DNA of 21,946 nucleotides from an uncultured Selenomonadales bacterium. GTDB lineage: Bacteria; Bacillota; Negativicutes; Selenomonadales; Selenomonadaceae. The notes under the pieces are model-generated. The model saw nothing but the letters and a program-made list of their open reading frames with translations, was not told the origin of the DNA and made no database searches. Position 1 is the stretch's first letter; each line of letters begins with the position of its first letter. Below, piece after piece: positions 7,197 through 13,992 of this stretch. A program made the translations under genes and the position numbers. Location of the stretch: the NCBI GenBank assembly GCA_937901445.1, contig CALDHY010000006.1, positions 1 to 21,946 on the forward strand. The letters are read 5' to 3'.

Positions 7197-8996
7197 TTAA
7201 ACCTCGTCATTGACTGTCAAAACTGCCATAAAAGCTTCTTGCGGCAATTCGACACTGCCAACGGCTTTCATACGTTTTTTGCCTTCCTTTTGCTTTTCAA
7301 GGAGTTTTCTTTTTCTTGAAACGTCGCCGCCGTAACATTTTGCCAAAACATCTTTGCGCCGCGCCTTGACTGTTTCACGCGCAATTATTCGCCCGCCAAT
7401 CGCCGCCTGTACCGGAATATCAAAAAGTTGTTCGGGGATAATTCTTTTCAATTTTAAAGCTAAAGTACGTCCGACTTTCGCCGAGCGCGTGCGGTGTACA
7501 ATGGAGCTTAACGCGTCGACAATATCACCGTTCAATAAAATATCCAGCTTAACCAAATCTGATTCTGCGTAACTTGACGGCTCGTAGTCCAAACTTGCAT
7601 AGCCGCGCGTCATAGATTTTAACTTGTCGAAAAAGTCATAAATAATTTCGTTCAGTGGTATTTCATAAGTAAGCAAAACGCGCGTCTTGTCGATATAATC
7701 CATACTTTTATAAGTGCCGCGCTTTTCCCGGCAAAGTTCCATAACCGCGCCAATATAATCACTCGGTACAATCACGGTTGCTTTTACAATCGGTTCTTCG
7801 ATAGATTTAATTTCAGTTGTTGGCGGCAAGGCGGCGGGGTTATCAATCGTCAAAATTTCGCCGTTGGTTTTGTTGACGCGGTAAACTACTGAAGGCGCGG
7901 TTGTAACAAGTTTCAAATTATATTCACGTTCAAGGCGTTCCTGAACAACGTCCATATGCAACAAGCCCAAAAATCCGCAACGAAAACCGAATCCCAACGC
8001 GGCTGAAGTTTCCGGCTCGTAAACAAGGGCGGCGTCATTGAGTTGTAATTTTTCCAACGCCTCTTTCAAATTATCGTAGTCAACACTTTCAGTAGGATAC
8101 AAGCCGCAAAAAACCATTGGAACCGGCGCGCGGTAACCTTCCAACGCTCGCGCAGGTTTTTCTAAATTTGTGATTGTATCGCCGACTCGAACGTCGCGCA
8201 CGTCTTTTAAACTGCCGCAAATGTAGCCGACTTCGCCCGCGCTTAATTCTGCAACTTCATTCATCGACGGCGTAAAAATTCCAATTTCGGTACAGTCAAA
8301 TTCTTTACCCGTTGCAATGAGTTTCAGCTTATCGCCTTTTTTAATTTTGCCGTTCATCAAGCGCACGTGAGCAACCGCGCCTTTGTAGCTGTCAAAATAA
8401 GAATCAAAAATTAAAGCCTGCAAAGATTTATTTTCGTCCCCTTCAGGCGGGGGAATTTTTTTTACAATCGCCTCTAAAATATCGGCAACGCCTTCGCCGG
8501 TTTTCGCACTGCATTTAACCGCGTCCGTTGCGTCAAGCCCTATTGCCTCTTCAATTTCAGTTTTGGCGCGTTCAATATCTGCGCTCGGCAAGTCAATTTT
8601 GTTTATCACGGGGATAATTTCCAAATCGTGATCCAGTGCAAGATAAACATTTGAAAGAGTTTGCGCCTCAACGCCCTGTGTTGCATCGACAACCAACAGC
8701 GCGCCTTCACAAGCGGCAAGACTGCGCGACACTTCGTAGGTAAAATCGACGTGCCCGGGCGTGTCAATCAAATTTAAAATATATTCGTTGCCGTCCTGCG
8801 CGACGTATTTTAAGCGTACAGTTTGCGCCTTGATTGTAATTCCGCGCTCCCTTTCAAGCTCCATATTGTCCAAAAGTTGCTCGGACATATCCCGCTTTTC
8901 AACAGTGCCCGTCATTTCAATAAGTCTATCTGCCAAAGTTGACTTGCCGTGATCTATGTGCGCAATGATTGAAAAATTTCTGATTCGCTCGTTCAA
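7197..8996 (-). CDS. lepA: Elongation factor 4 (LepA), ribosome-associated GTPase
   Basis: This is a full-length 599-residue LepA, the translational GTPase that acts on ribosomes during initiation or back-translocation. The G1 loop is AHIDHGKST at residues 12-20, with DTPGH, NKID and the C-terminal-half landmark [20 protein letters not shown]; the end is the usual LepA-specific C-terminal domain. The open frame extends to 9062, but the correct start is the TTG at 8996: it has GAAAGGAAG at the right distance and gives [11 protein letters not shown], which lines up with LepA proteins of this length. The extra upstream residues are not LepA-like and include the promoter region. It converges with the RiPP operon (30 bases between stops) and is divergent from the MFS gene. 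Confidence 0.96.
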   Translation of the reverse strand: MNERIRNFSIIAHIDHGKSTLADRLIEMTGTVEKRDMSEQLLDNMELERERGITIKAQTVRLKYVAQDGNEYILNLIDTPGHVDFTYEVSRSLAACEGALLVVDATQGVEAQTLSNVYLALDHDLEIIPVINKIDLPSADIERAKTEIEEAIGLDATDAVKCSAKTGEGVADILEAIVKKIPPPEGDENKSLQALIFDSYFDSYKGAVAHVRLMNGKIKKGDKLKLIATGKEFDCTEIGIFTPSMNEVAELSAGEVGYICGSLKDVRDVRVGDTITNLEKPARALEGYRAPVPMVFCGLYPTESVDYDNLKEALEKLQLNDAALVYEPETSAALGFGFRCGFLGLLHMDVVQERLEREYNLKLVTTAPSVVYRVNKTNGEILTIDNPAALPPTTEIKSIEEPIVKATVIVPSDYIGAVMELCREKRGTYKSMDYIDKTRVLLTYEIPLNEIIYDFFDKLKSMTRGYASLDYEPSSYAESDLVKLDILLNGDIVDALSSIVHRTRSAKVGRTLALKLKRIIPEQLFDIPVQAAIGGRIIARETVKARRKDVLAKCYGGDVSRKRKLLEKQKEGKKRMKAVGSVELPQEAFMAVLTVNDEV

Positions 8997-9030
8997 AAAA
9001 ATCTTCCTTTCAAAAATTAATTCTGTTAGA

Positions 9031-9059
9031 ATTTTATCACAATCAAGAAAGGCGGTAAA
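9031..9059 (-). promoter_or_regulatory. Candidate lepA promoter
   Basis: On the minus strand TTTACC (9054-9059) is followed after 17 bases by TAAAAT (9031-9036). This places the transcript start about 25-30 bases before the TTG start. Both boxes are two mismatches or fewer from consensus. Confidence 0.5.
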
Positions 9060-9065
9060 CAATTT

Positions 9066-9107
9066 AGGAATTAAGGACTAAGGACTAGGGGCTGGGGAAT
9101 AGGAAAT
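9066..9107. repeat. Heptanucleotide tandem repeat between lepA and the MFS gene (6 units)
   Basis: Six units (AGGAATT, AAGGACT, AAGGACT, AGGGGCT, GGGGAAT, AGGAAAT), with a degenerate seventh after them, fill most of the space between the lepA promoter and the MFS ribosome binding site. They match the repeat in hemW and the one next to folB. Confidence 0.8.
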
Positions 9108-9151
9108 TGGAAAATTTTTTACTTGACGAAAAGGAGCATTAAAAATTTTTT

Positions 9152-10309
9152 ATGAAAGATACAAGCAAGCTGAAATATTTATTGGCGTTCGGTCATACTT
9201 GCTCTGATATAAATCAGGGCGCGTTGGCGGCGGTACTGCCGTTTTTAATTGCGGCGTACCACTACGATTATCAAACGGCGGCAACTTTGGTATTGGTTGC
9301 AAATGTTGTAGGCTCGGTAATTCAGCCGCTTTTCGGAAATTTGGCAGACAAATATAACAAGCCGTATTTAATCGGCGTGGGATTAGTTTTGGCTGGCGGC
9401 GGAATGGCTTTAACCGGCTTTATTGAAAATTTTTACGGCTTATGTTTTGCGGTAATGATTAGCGGCGTTGGAATTGCAATGTTTCACCCGCAAGCCGCGC
9501 AGTTAATAAATCGTGCGTCAACTGACAACGACAGGACGCAAAGTATCGGCGTGTTTTCATTCGGCGGAAATTTGGGCTTTTCGCTCGGTCCAATTTTAAC
9601 GACGGCTTCAATCACGATTTTTGGATTGGCGGGCACGCTGATTTTTATTGTACCGGAAATTATTATTTGTATTCTGCTGAAAAAATATTATAATGACTTG
9701 AAAAATTTAAACCGCACAAAAATTTCAAAAGTTGGAAGTAAAGGCGCGGGCGTCGATAATTGGAGCGCGTTTACAAGATTAACGGCGGTTGTAATCGGGC
9801 GTTCAATAATTTTTCACGGGTTTAATACATTTTTGGCGTTGTACTGGATTCACGAACTCGGACAAACTGAAACAATCGGCAACACGGTTTTGAGTGCGTA
9901 CTATGCAATCAGCGCGGCGTGCGTTTTGATTGGCGGGAAATTGGCTGACAGTTTCGGTTATCGCACAATGATTAAAATAAGTTTTGCAATGTTGCTTGTA
10001 ACGATAATTGCGCTGGCAAGTTCAGAAAGTTTATTAATTTCGACGATTTTAATTTTGCCGTTGGGCGCGGCGATAAGTTTTACATACAGTCCAATGGTAG
10101 TTTTGGGACAACTTTACCTGCCAAACAGAGTCGGCTTGGCGTCGGGCGTAACTTTAGGATTGGCAATCAGTATGGGCGGAATTTTTGCGCCAATTTTGGG
10201 AGCGGTTGCAGATAATTTCGGCTTGCTTACAACAATTTATGTAATTGCGGGAATTGCAATTTTGCCGCTTGCAGTTTCATTTACATTGCCGCCGGTAAAA
10301 AAATTTTAA
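9152..10309 (+). CDS. MFS transporter, fosmidomycin-resistance (Fsr) type
   Basis: This is a 385-residue major facilitator superfamily protein with about twelve membrane segments. The N-terminus LLAFGHTCSDINQGALAAVL is the hallmark of the Fsr/fosmidomycin-resistance-like group, and the inter-helix motif GNLADKYNKP is typical of MFS. Members are proton-driven efflux pumps of the inner membrane; the natural substrate here is unknown and resistance should not be assumed. ATG 9152 is preceded by AAGGAG, somewhat far (15 bases). The stop is only 12 bases from the preferred rapZ start, so it probably heads the MFS-rapZ-yvcK operon. A heptanucleotide repeat occupies its upstream region and I see no clear promoter. 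Confidence 0.85.
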   Translation: MKDTSKLKYLLAFGHTCSDINQGALAAVLPFLIAAYHYDYQTAATLVLVANVVGSVIQPLFGNLADKYNKPYLIGVGLVLAGGGMALTGFIENFYGLCFAVMISGVGIAMFHPQAAQLINRASTDNDRTQSIGVFSFGGNLGFSLGPILTTASITIFGLAGTLIFIVPEIIICILLKKYYNDLKNLNRTKISKVGSKGAGVDNWSAFTRLTAVVIGRSIIFHGFNTFLALYWIHELGQTETIGNTVLSAYYAISAACVLIGGKLADSFGYRTMIKISFAMLLVTIIALASSESLLISTILILPLGAAISFTYSPMVVLGQLYLPNRVGLASGVTLGLAISMGGIFAPILGAVADNFGLLTTIYVIAGIAILPLAVSFTLPPVKKF

Positions 10310-10321
10310 GGAGTGATAAAA

Positions 10322-11239
10322 TTGGAAAATAAAACTGAAATTGAAACGGCTGAAGAAAATTTTGAAAAGCCGAGGATAATTATTGTAACGGGGATGAGCG
10401 GCAGCGGCAAAACTCAAGCTTGCCGTTGTCTTGAAGATTTAGGCTACTTTTGCGTTGACAATTTGCCGCCGGTTTTTATACCGAAATTTATTGAATTGTG
10501 TTCGCACGCCTCAAGCCACGTCAATAAAGTTGTATTCGTTGTCGATACGCGCAGCCGAGAATTTTTTGATAATCTTGTACACATTCTCGAAAATATGGAC
10601 AAAAAAAATCTTGAATACGAAATGCTTTTTATGGACGCTTCAGACGATGCAATTATAAGACGCTACAAAGAAACACGCCGCCGCCACCCTATGGCTCCTT
10701 CGTCAAGAATTTCTGACGGCGTGGCAAGGGAACGCGCGCGCCTTGAAACTGTACGCGGCAAGGCAACTTATTTAATTGATACTTCCAATATGTCAAAGGC
10801 TGAACTGCGCGACAAACTTAAATTGCTTTTCGGCAAAACTGACGGCAGCAATATGAATATTTCTGTTTTGAGTTTCGGTTTTAAATTTGGTATGCCGATG
10901 GACGCGGATATAGTCTTTGACGTGCGGTTTTTGCCCAATCCTTTTTACGTTGAATCACTGCGCCATAAAAGCGGGAGCGTTGCTGAAGTTGCAGAATATA
11001 TCAGAGAAAAACCCGTTACGCAGGAATTTTTAAAGCGGCTTGATAATCTTGTTGAATTTCTTGTGCCGCAATATGTCAAAGAGGGCAAAAGTCAACTTGT
11101 AATTGCGGTCGGTTGTACCGGCGGAATGCATCGCAGCGTTTTTGTTGCAAAACATATTTTCGATTTAATTTCAAGTAACGGCTACACGGTAAACCTTGAA
11201 CACCGAGACTTAATGAAAAATGACGTGTGGGAAGTTTGA
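10322..11239 (+). CDS. rapZ: RapZ/YvcJ family nucleotide-binding protein (RNase adapter)
   Basis: This 305-residue protein of the RapZ (YvcJ) family is a P-loop protein that in E. coli delivers a small RNA of amino-sugar metabolism to RNase E, and in Bacillus binds and hydrolyses GTP. Walker A is GMSGSGKTQ, followed by the family block LGYFCVDNLPP. TRRRHPM is in the middle and the C-terminal domain has GCTGGMHRSVFVAKH. The frame is open from a GTG at 10313, but AAGGAG (10308-10313) overlaps that codon; the TTG at 10322 is eight bases downstream of it and is the better start. The stop overlaps the beginning of the yvcK frame. Pairing with yvcK is the standard Firmicute arrangement. Confidence 0.94.
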   Translation: MENKTEIETAEENFEKPRIIIVTGMSGSGKTQACRCLEDLGYFCVDNLPPVFIPKFIELCSHASSHVNKVVFVVDTRSREFFDNLVHILENMDKKNLEYEMLFMDASDDAIIRRYKETRRRHPMAPSSRISDGVARERARLETVRGKATYLIDTSNMSKAELRDKLKLLFGKTDGSNMNISVLSFGFKFGMPMDADIVFDVRFLPNPFYVESLRHKSGSVAEVAEYIREKPVTQEFLKRLDNLVEFLVPQYVKEGKSQLVIAVGCTGGMHRSVFVAKHIFDLISSNGYTVNLEHRDLMKNDVWEV

Positions 11240-11247
11240 GGCGCAAA

Positions 11248-12543
11248 ATGTTATATCTTTTAAAATGGTTATATCCCGGTATGAAAATGAAACGCTGGCT
11301 GTTGCTTTTTGCGGCAGGCGTTTTAATGGTAAGTTTCGGCGCGGCGTTAGCGTCAAACTATGAATATTTGGGGCGAGCTGAAGAGGCGATTTTTCAATTT
11401 ATCTACAGGCACGTTGGAAGTTATCAATACGGCTTGACAACGACGCTGGGCGTTTTTATTGTGATAATCGGTGCGCTTTTTATGATGTACGCCACGCGCT
11501 CGATAATTCGTTCAATAATCGCCGTGTTAATTCCCGACCGTACGGGGCGAATTGTCGATATGATTTACCAAGAAAGAAAATTGGGCAAAGGTCCCGTTGT
11601 TACGGTAATTGGCGGCGGGCACGGCTTATCGGTTTTACTGCGTGGGATAAAATCTTCAACAAGCAATGTTTCGGCGGTTGTAACTGTTGCAGATGACGGC
11701 GGCAGCTCCGGACGCCTGCGCGAGGAATTGGGAATCATTCCGCCCGGCGATTTAAGAAATTGTTTGGTTGCGCTTGCTGACACTGAACCGCTTATGGAAA
11801 AATTATTTCAGTACAGATTTAAAGGCTCGTCAACGCTTGCCGGTCACAGTTTCGGCAATTTGTTTATAGCGGCAATGAATGAAGTTACCGGCGATATGGA
11901 AACTGCCTTAAAAGAATCTTCAAAAGTTTTGGCGGTAAAGGGGCGCGTCATTCCTGCAAGCAAAGAATACGTTCGACTTGACGCAATTATGAAAGATGGT
12001 ACGGTTGTTGAGGGTGAATCGCAAATACCGGAGGCACATAAAAAAATACGGCGCGTCCAACTTTTCCCCAAAAAAGTACACGCAGTCCCCGCCGCGCTTG
12101 AGGCGATTGAAACTGCCGACGCAATTATTTTGGGACCGGGCAGTCTTTATACTTCGATAATGCCAAATTTGCTGGTTGAGGGCGTTTCAAAGGCGTTAAA
12201 AAATTCTAAAGCAATAAAAATTTATATCTGTAACGTAATGACACAACCCGGCGAAACTGACGGCTACTCGGCGTCCGCGCACGCAAAGGCGATTCTCGAC
12301 CACACGGGACGCGGGGCGATTGATTATGTTCTGGTAAATTCTGCACCTGTACCTGAAAAATTTTGTGAAGAAATTGGAGCAACGCCGGTTATTGTTGACG
12401 AAGATAAAATTAACGCGCTCGGTTGCGGCTTGATTAAGGCAGATTTAATCAGTGAAACTGACGCAGGGCGGCACGACCCTGATAAACTTTGTAAAGCCGT
12501 TATGAAAATTATTTACGAAATGTCACCAAAATTTAAGGGCTAG
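11248..12543 (+). CDS. yvcK: YvcK/CofD-like (gluconeogenesis factor) protein with membrane anchor
   Basis: YvcK binds UDP-sugars and is needed for cell-wall homeostasis and growth on gluconeogenic substrates in Bacillus. The C-terminal ~320 residues are a standard YvcK core: VIGGGHGLS, VTVADDGGSSGRLREE, PPGDLRNCLVALAD and GPGSLYTSI. In front is a ~105-residue extension with two hydrophobic helices (about 13-30 and 60-80), which should anchor the protein in the cytoplasmic membrane. This extended form occurs in various Clostridia and Negativicutes. I chose ATG 11248 (431 residues) because GAGG lies six bases upstream; GTG 11227 and TTG 11236 are in frame. The last codons and the stop are part of a 12-base inverted repeat with the downstream heptamer tract. 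The usual third gene, whiA, does not follow. Confidence 0.92.
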   Translation: MLYLLKWLYPGMKMKRWLLLFAAGVLMVSFGAALASNYEYLGRAEEAIFQFIYRHVGSYQYGLTTTLGVFIVIIGALFMMYATRSIIRSIIAVLIPDRTGRIVDMIYQERKLGKGPVVTVIGGGHGLSVLLRGIKSSTSNVSAVVTVADDGGSSGRLREELGIIPPGDLRNCLVALADTEPLMEKLFQYRFKGSSTLAGHSFGNLFIAAMNEVTGDMETALKESSKVLAVKGRVIPASKEYVRLDAIMKDGTVVEGESQIPEAHKKIRRVQLFPKKVHAVPAALEAIETADAIILGPGSLYTSIMPNLLVEGVSKALKNSKAIKIYICNVMTQPGETDGYSASAHAKAILDHTGRGAIDYVLVNSAPVPEKFCEEIGATPVIVDEDKINALGCGLIKADLISETDAGRHDPDKLCKAVMKIIYEMSPKFKG

Positions 12544-12592
12544 ATAAAAATGAAACTAAAAAAGACTAGAGAAAAAATCCCTAGCCCTTAAA
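12532..12592. repeat. 12-bp inverted repeat at the yvcK end
   Basis: TTTAAGGGCTAG (12532-12543, including the yvcK stop TAG) and CTAGCCCTTAAA (12581-12592, the start of the heptamer tract) are perfect reverse complements separated by 37 bases. The transcript could fold there. No T run follows, so it is not a standard terminator. Confidence 0.7.
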
Positions 12593-12622
12593 CCTTAAAC
12601 CTTAGCCCTTAATCCTTAATCC
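12574..12622. repeat. Heptanucleotide tandem repeat between yvcK and folB (7 units)
   Basis: Seven units read on the plus strand (AAAATCC, CTAGCCC, TTAAACC, TTAAACC, TTAGCCC, TTAATCC, TTAATCC). These are the reverse complement of the pattern found at 108-142 and 9066-9107. The tract ends exactly where the folB stop codon begins. Confidence 0.85.
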
Positions 12623-12979
12623 TTATTTATGGCGTATAACTTCAGTTTCAATATAATCAATGCAGCCGGAAATTGGCAGAGCCGGCTTGCGGATTCTAAC
12701 GATAACTTCATCAATGTTTTTTACTTTTTCAAGCAGGCTGTCCGCAATTTTAATACCGAGCGCGGACATAACTTGGAAGCGGTGATTTTCCATTAACTCT
12801 TTAATAATTTCGTAGACTCGCGCAGTATTAATACCCTCTTCAAGTTCGTTTAAATCTGTCAAATTTTCATCCATTCTAAGTTCGGCGTCGAGGTAAAATT
12901 TTTGCCCCTGTTCACGTTCGTATTCGTAGTAGCCGTGATAGCCGTAAAACATCATATTTGTAATTCGTACTTTTACCAT
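12623..12979 (-). CDS. folB: Dihydroneopterin aldolase
   Basis: This 118-residue enzyme of folate synthesis converts 7,8-dihydroneopterin to 6-hydroxymethyl-dihydropterin and glycolaldehyde. The protein opens MVKVRITNMMFYGYHGYYEYEREQGQKF, in which YGYHG, the following glutamate and the GQ-F stretch are the family's pterin-binding region, and VIVRIRKPALPI near the end contains the catalytic lysine. Length is normal. Start ATG 12979 follows GAGGGGTGAG; an in-frame TTG further up overlaps that site and is unlikely. It stands alone, without other fol genes, convergent with yvcK and separated from it by a heptanucleotide repeat that touches its stop codon. Confidence 0.92.
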   Translation of the reverse strand: MVKVRITNMMFYGYHGYYEYEREQGQKFYLDAELRMDENLTDLNELEEGINTARVYEIIKELMENHRFQVMSALGIKIADSLLEKVKNIDEVIVRIRKPALPISGCIDYIETEVIRHK

Positions 12980-13058
12980 AAACTCACCCCTCAAAAAATT
13001 TTTTAAAACTTTAGGCGAATTGTACCATACAAAATCTAAAAAAGAAAGAAGAATAATT

Positions 13059-13685
13059 TTGGAAATTGGAACTTTTTTTTATTTTTTGGCGGCGTCGATA
13101 CTTTTAACGCTTGCGCCGGGACCGGATATTTTATATTTGCTTACCAAAAGTCTTGCAAGCGGCGCAAAAAGCGGAATAACTTTAGCGGCGGGACTTGTGA
13201 GCGGGATTGTTTTTCATACGTTTTTGGTAATGGTGGGCGTTGCGGCAATAATTCAAAATTCGCAGTTGGCAATGTGGGCGTTAAAAATTTTTGGCGCGGC
13301 GTATTTATTATTTTTGGCGTTTAAATCTTTCACGGCGGCAAAACGCGGCGCGCAACTTTCAATGAAAAAATCTGACGGCGAAAATTCATTTGCGGCAATT
13401 TACCGGCGCGGCGTCTTGATGAATGTTTTGAATCCAAAAGTTTTATTATTTTTCTTGGCGTTCCTGCCGCAATTTGTAAATCTTTCATCAGAAAATGCAA
13501 GCGTACAGATAATTTTACTCGGCGTAACTTTTGCGGCGCAGGCGTTTATAATTTTTTCGGCGATAGCGATTGGCGCGGGCAAAGTGCGAAAGTTACTCTT
13601 ACAAAAAAAGAACCTCGCGCAGATTTTAAACTTTGTTGAGGCGGCGGTGCTTGCAATTATCGCCGTAACGCTTTTATTTTTTTGA
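13059..13685 (+). CDS. LysE/RhtB family amino-acid exporter
   Basis: This 208-residue inner-membrane protein has about six hydrophobic segments. The N-terminus FLAASILLTLAPGPDILYLL is the LysE/RhtB signature, with the APGPD motif, and GVLMNVLNPKVLLFFLAFLPQF is the second conserved block. The family exports amino acids such as homoserine, threonine, lysine or leucine; the substrate cannot be told from sequence. The frame is open from TTG 13020, but the TTG at 13059 gives MEIGTFFYF, the usual family start and length. Its ribosome binding site (AGAAAGAAG) is modest. The gene diverges from folB and is 13 bases upstream of the small exported gene. Confidence 0.88.
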   Translation: MEIGTFFYFLAASILLTLAPGPDILYLLTKSLASGAKSGITLAAGLVSGIVFHTFLVMVGVAAIIQNSQLAMWALKIFGAAYLLFLAFKSFTAAKRGAQLSMKKSDGENSFAAIYRRGVLMNVLNPKVLLFFLAFLPQFVNLSSENASVQIILLGVTFAAQAFIIFSAIAIGAGKVRKLLLQKKNLAQILNFVEAAVLAIIAVTLLFF

Positions 13686-13698
13686 GGAGGCAATTTAA

Positions 13699-13920
13699 AT
13701 GCAGAAAATTTTTTTGGCGGTTACTTTAACAATTTTACTAATTTGGGCGGCGGCTCCGGCTCTTGCGTCAACTTACCTTGCAAACACTAAGTCAGGGATT
13801 TTCCACGTGTACAGCTGTTCGACAATCAAACACCATAACGCCGCGCATTTCGTACCCTATGAATCACGGCAAGCCTGCGTAGATGACGGTTACAGACCCT
13901 GTAGAAAGTGTAACCCTTGA
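13699..13920 (+). CDS. Small exported protein with Ada-like metal-binding motif
   Basis: This 73-residue protein starts with a signal peptide (residues 1-23, ending PALAS). The mature part is a compact cysteine/histidine module: a YLANTKSGIFHVYSC start, then KHHNAAHF, and a GYRPCRKCNP end. This resembles the four-cysteine zinc-binding domain of Ada and the tail found on many secreted nucleases (fHxxxC...GYrPCxxCxP). Here it stands alone without catalytic domain. It lies after the LysE gene with GAGGAGG ahead of its ATG, so the two form an operon. Its role is unknown; metal binding in the periplasm or at the envelope is an inference. Confidence 0.8.
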   Translation: MQKIFLAVTLTILLIWAAAPALASTYLANTKSGIFHVYSCSTIKHHNAAHFVPYESRQACVDDGYRPCRKCNP

Positions 13921-13932
13921 AAATTTTTGTGA

Positions 13933-13961
13933 TTGACAAAATTTTTTGCTTGTTTGATAAT
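13933..13961 (+). promoter_or_regulatory. Near-consensus sigma70 promoter of the DUF262 gene
   Basis: TTGACA (13933-13938), a 17-base spacer and GATAAT (13956-13961) lie 31 bases before the ATG. This is among the best promoter matches in the window and makes the defence-type gene an independent transcription unit. Confidence 0.8.
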
Positions 13962-13992
13962 GTAAAAAATTTTTGAAAGGAGCAAAAATTTT

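Noticed and set aside
7354..7572. Plus-strand open frames opposite lepA
   Set aside because: They are antisense to a highly conserved gene with no start signals.
9123..9128. TTGACG as a -35 box for the MFS gene
   Set aside because: A -10 at the right distance would fall on the start codon and the ribosome binding site lies in the spacer; the match is likely chance.
12574..12622. CRISPR-like or telomere-like array
   Set aside because: The unit is only seven bases with no spacers, so it is a simple tandem heptamer, not CRISPR.
13921..13950. Terminator after the Ada-like gene (TTTTGT with ACAAAA)
   Set aside because: The stem is six A/T-rich pairs with almost no GC and overlaps the -35 box of the DUF262 promoter; too weak to call.
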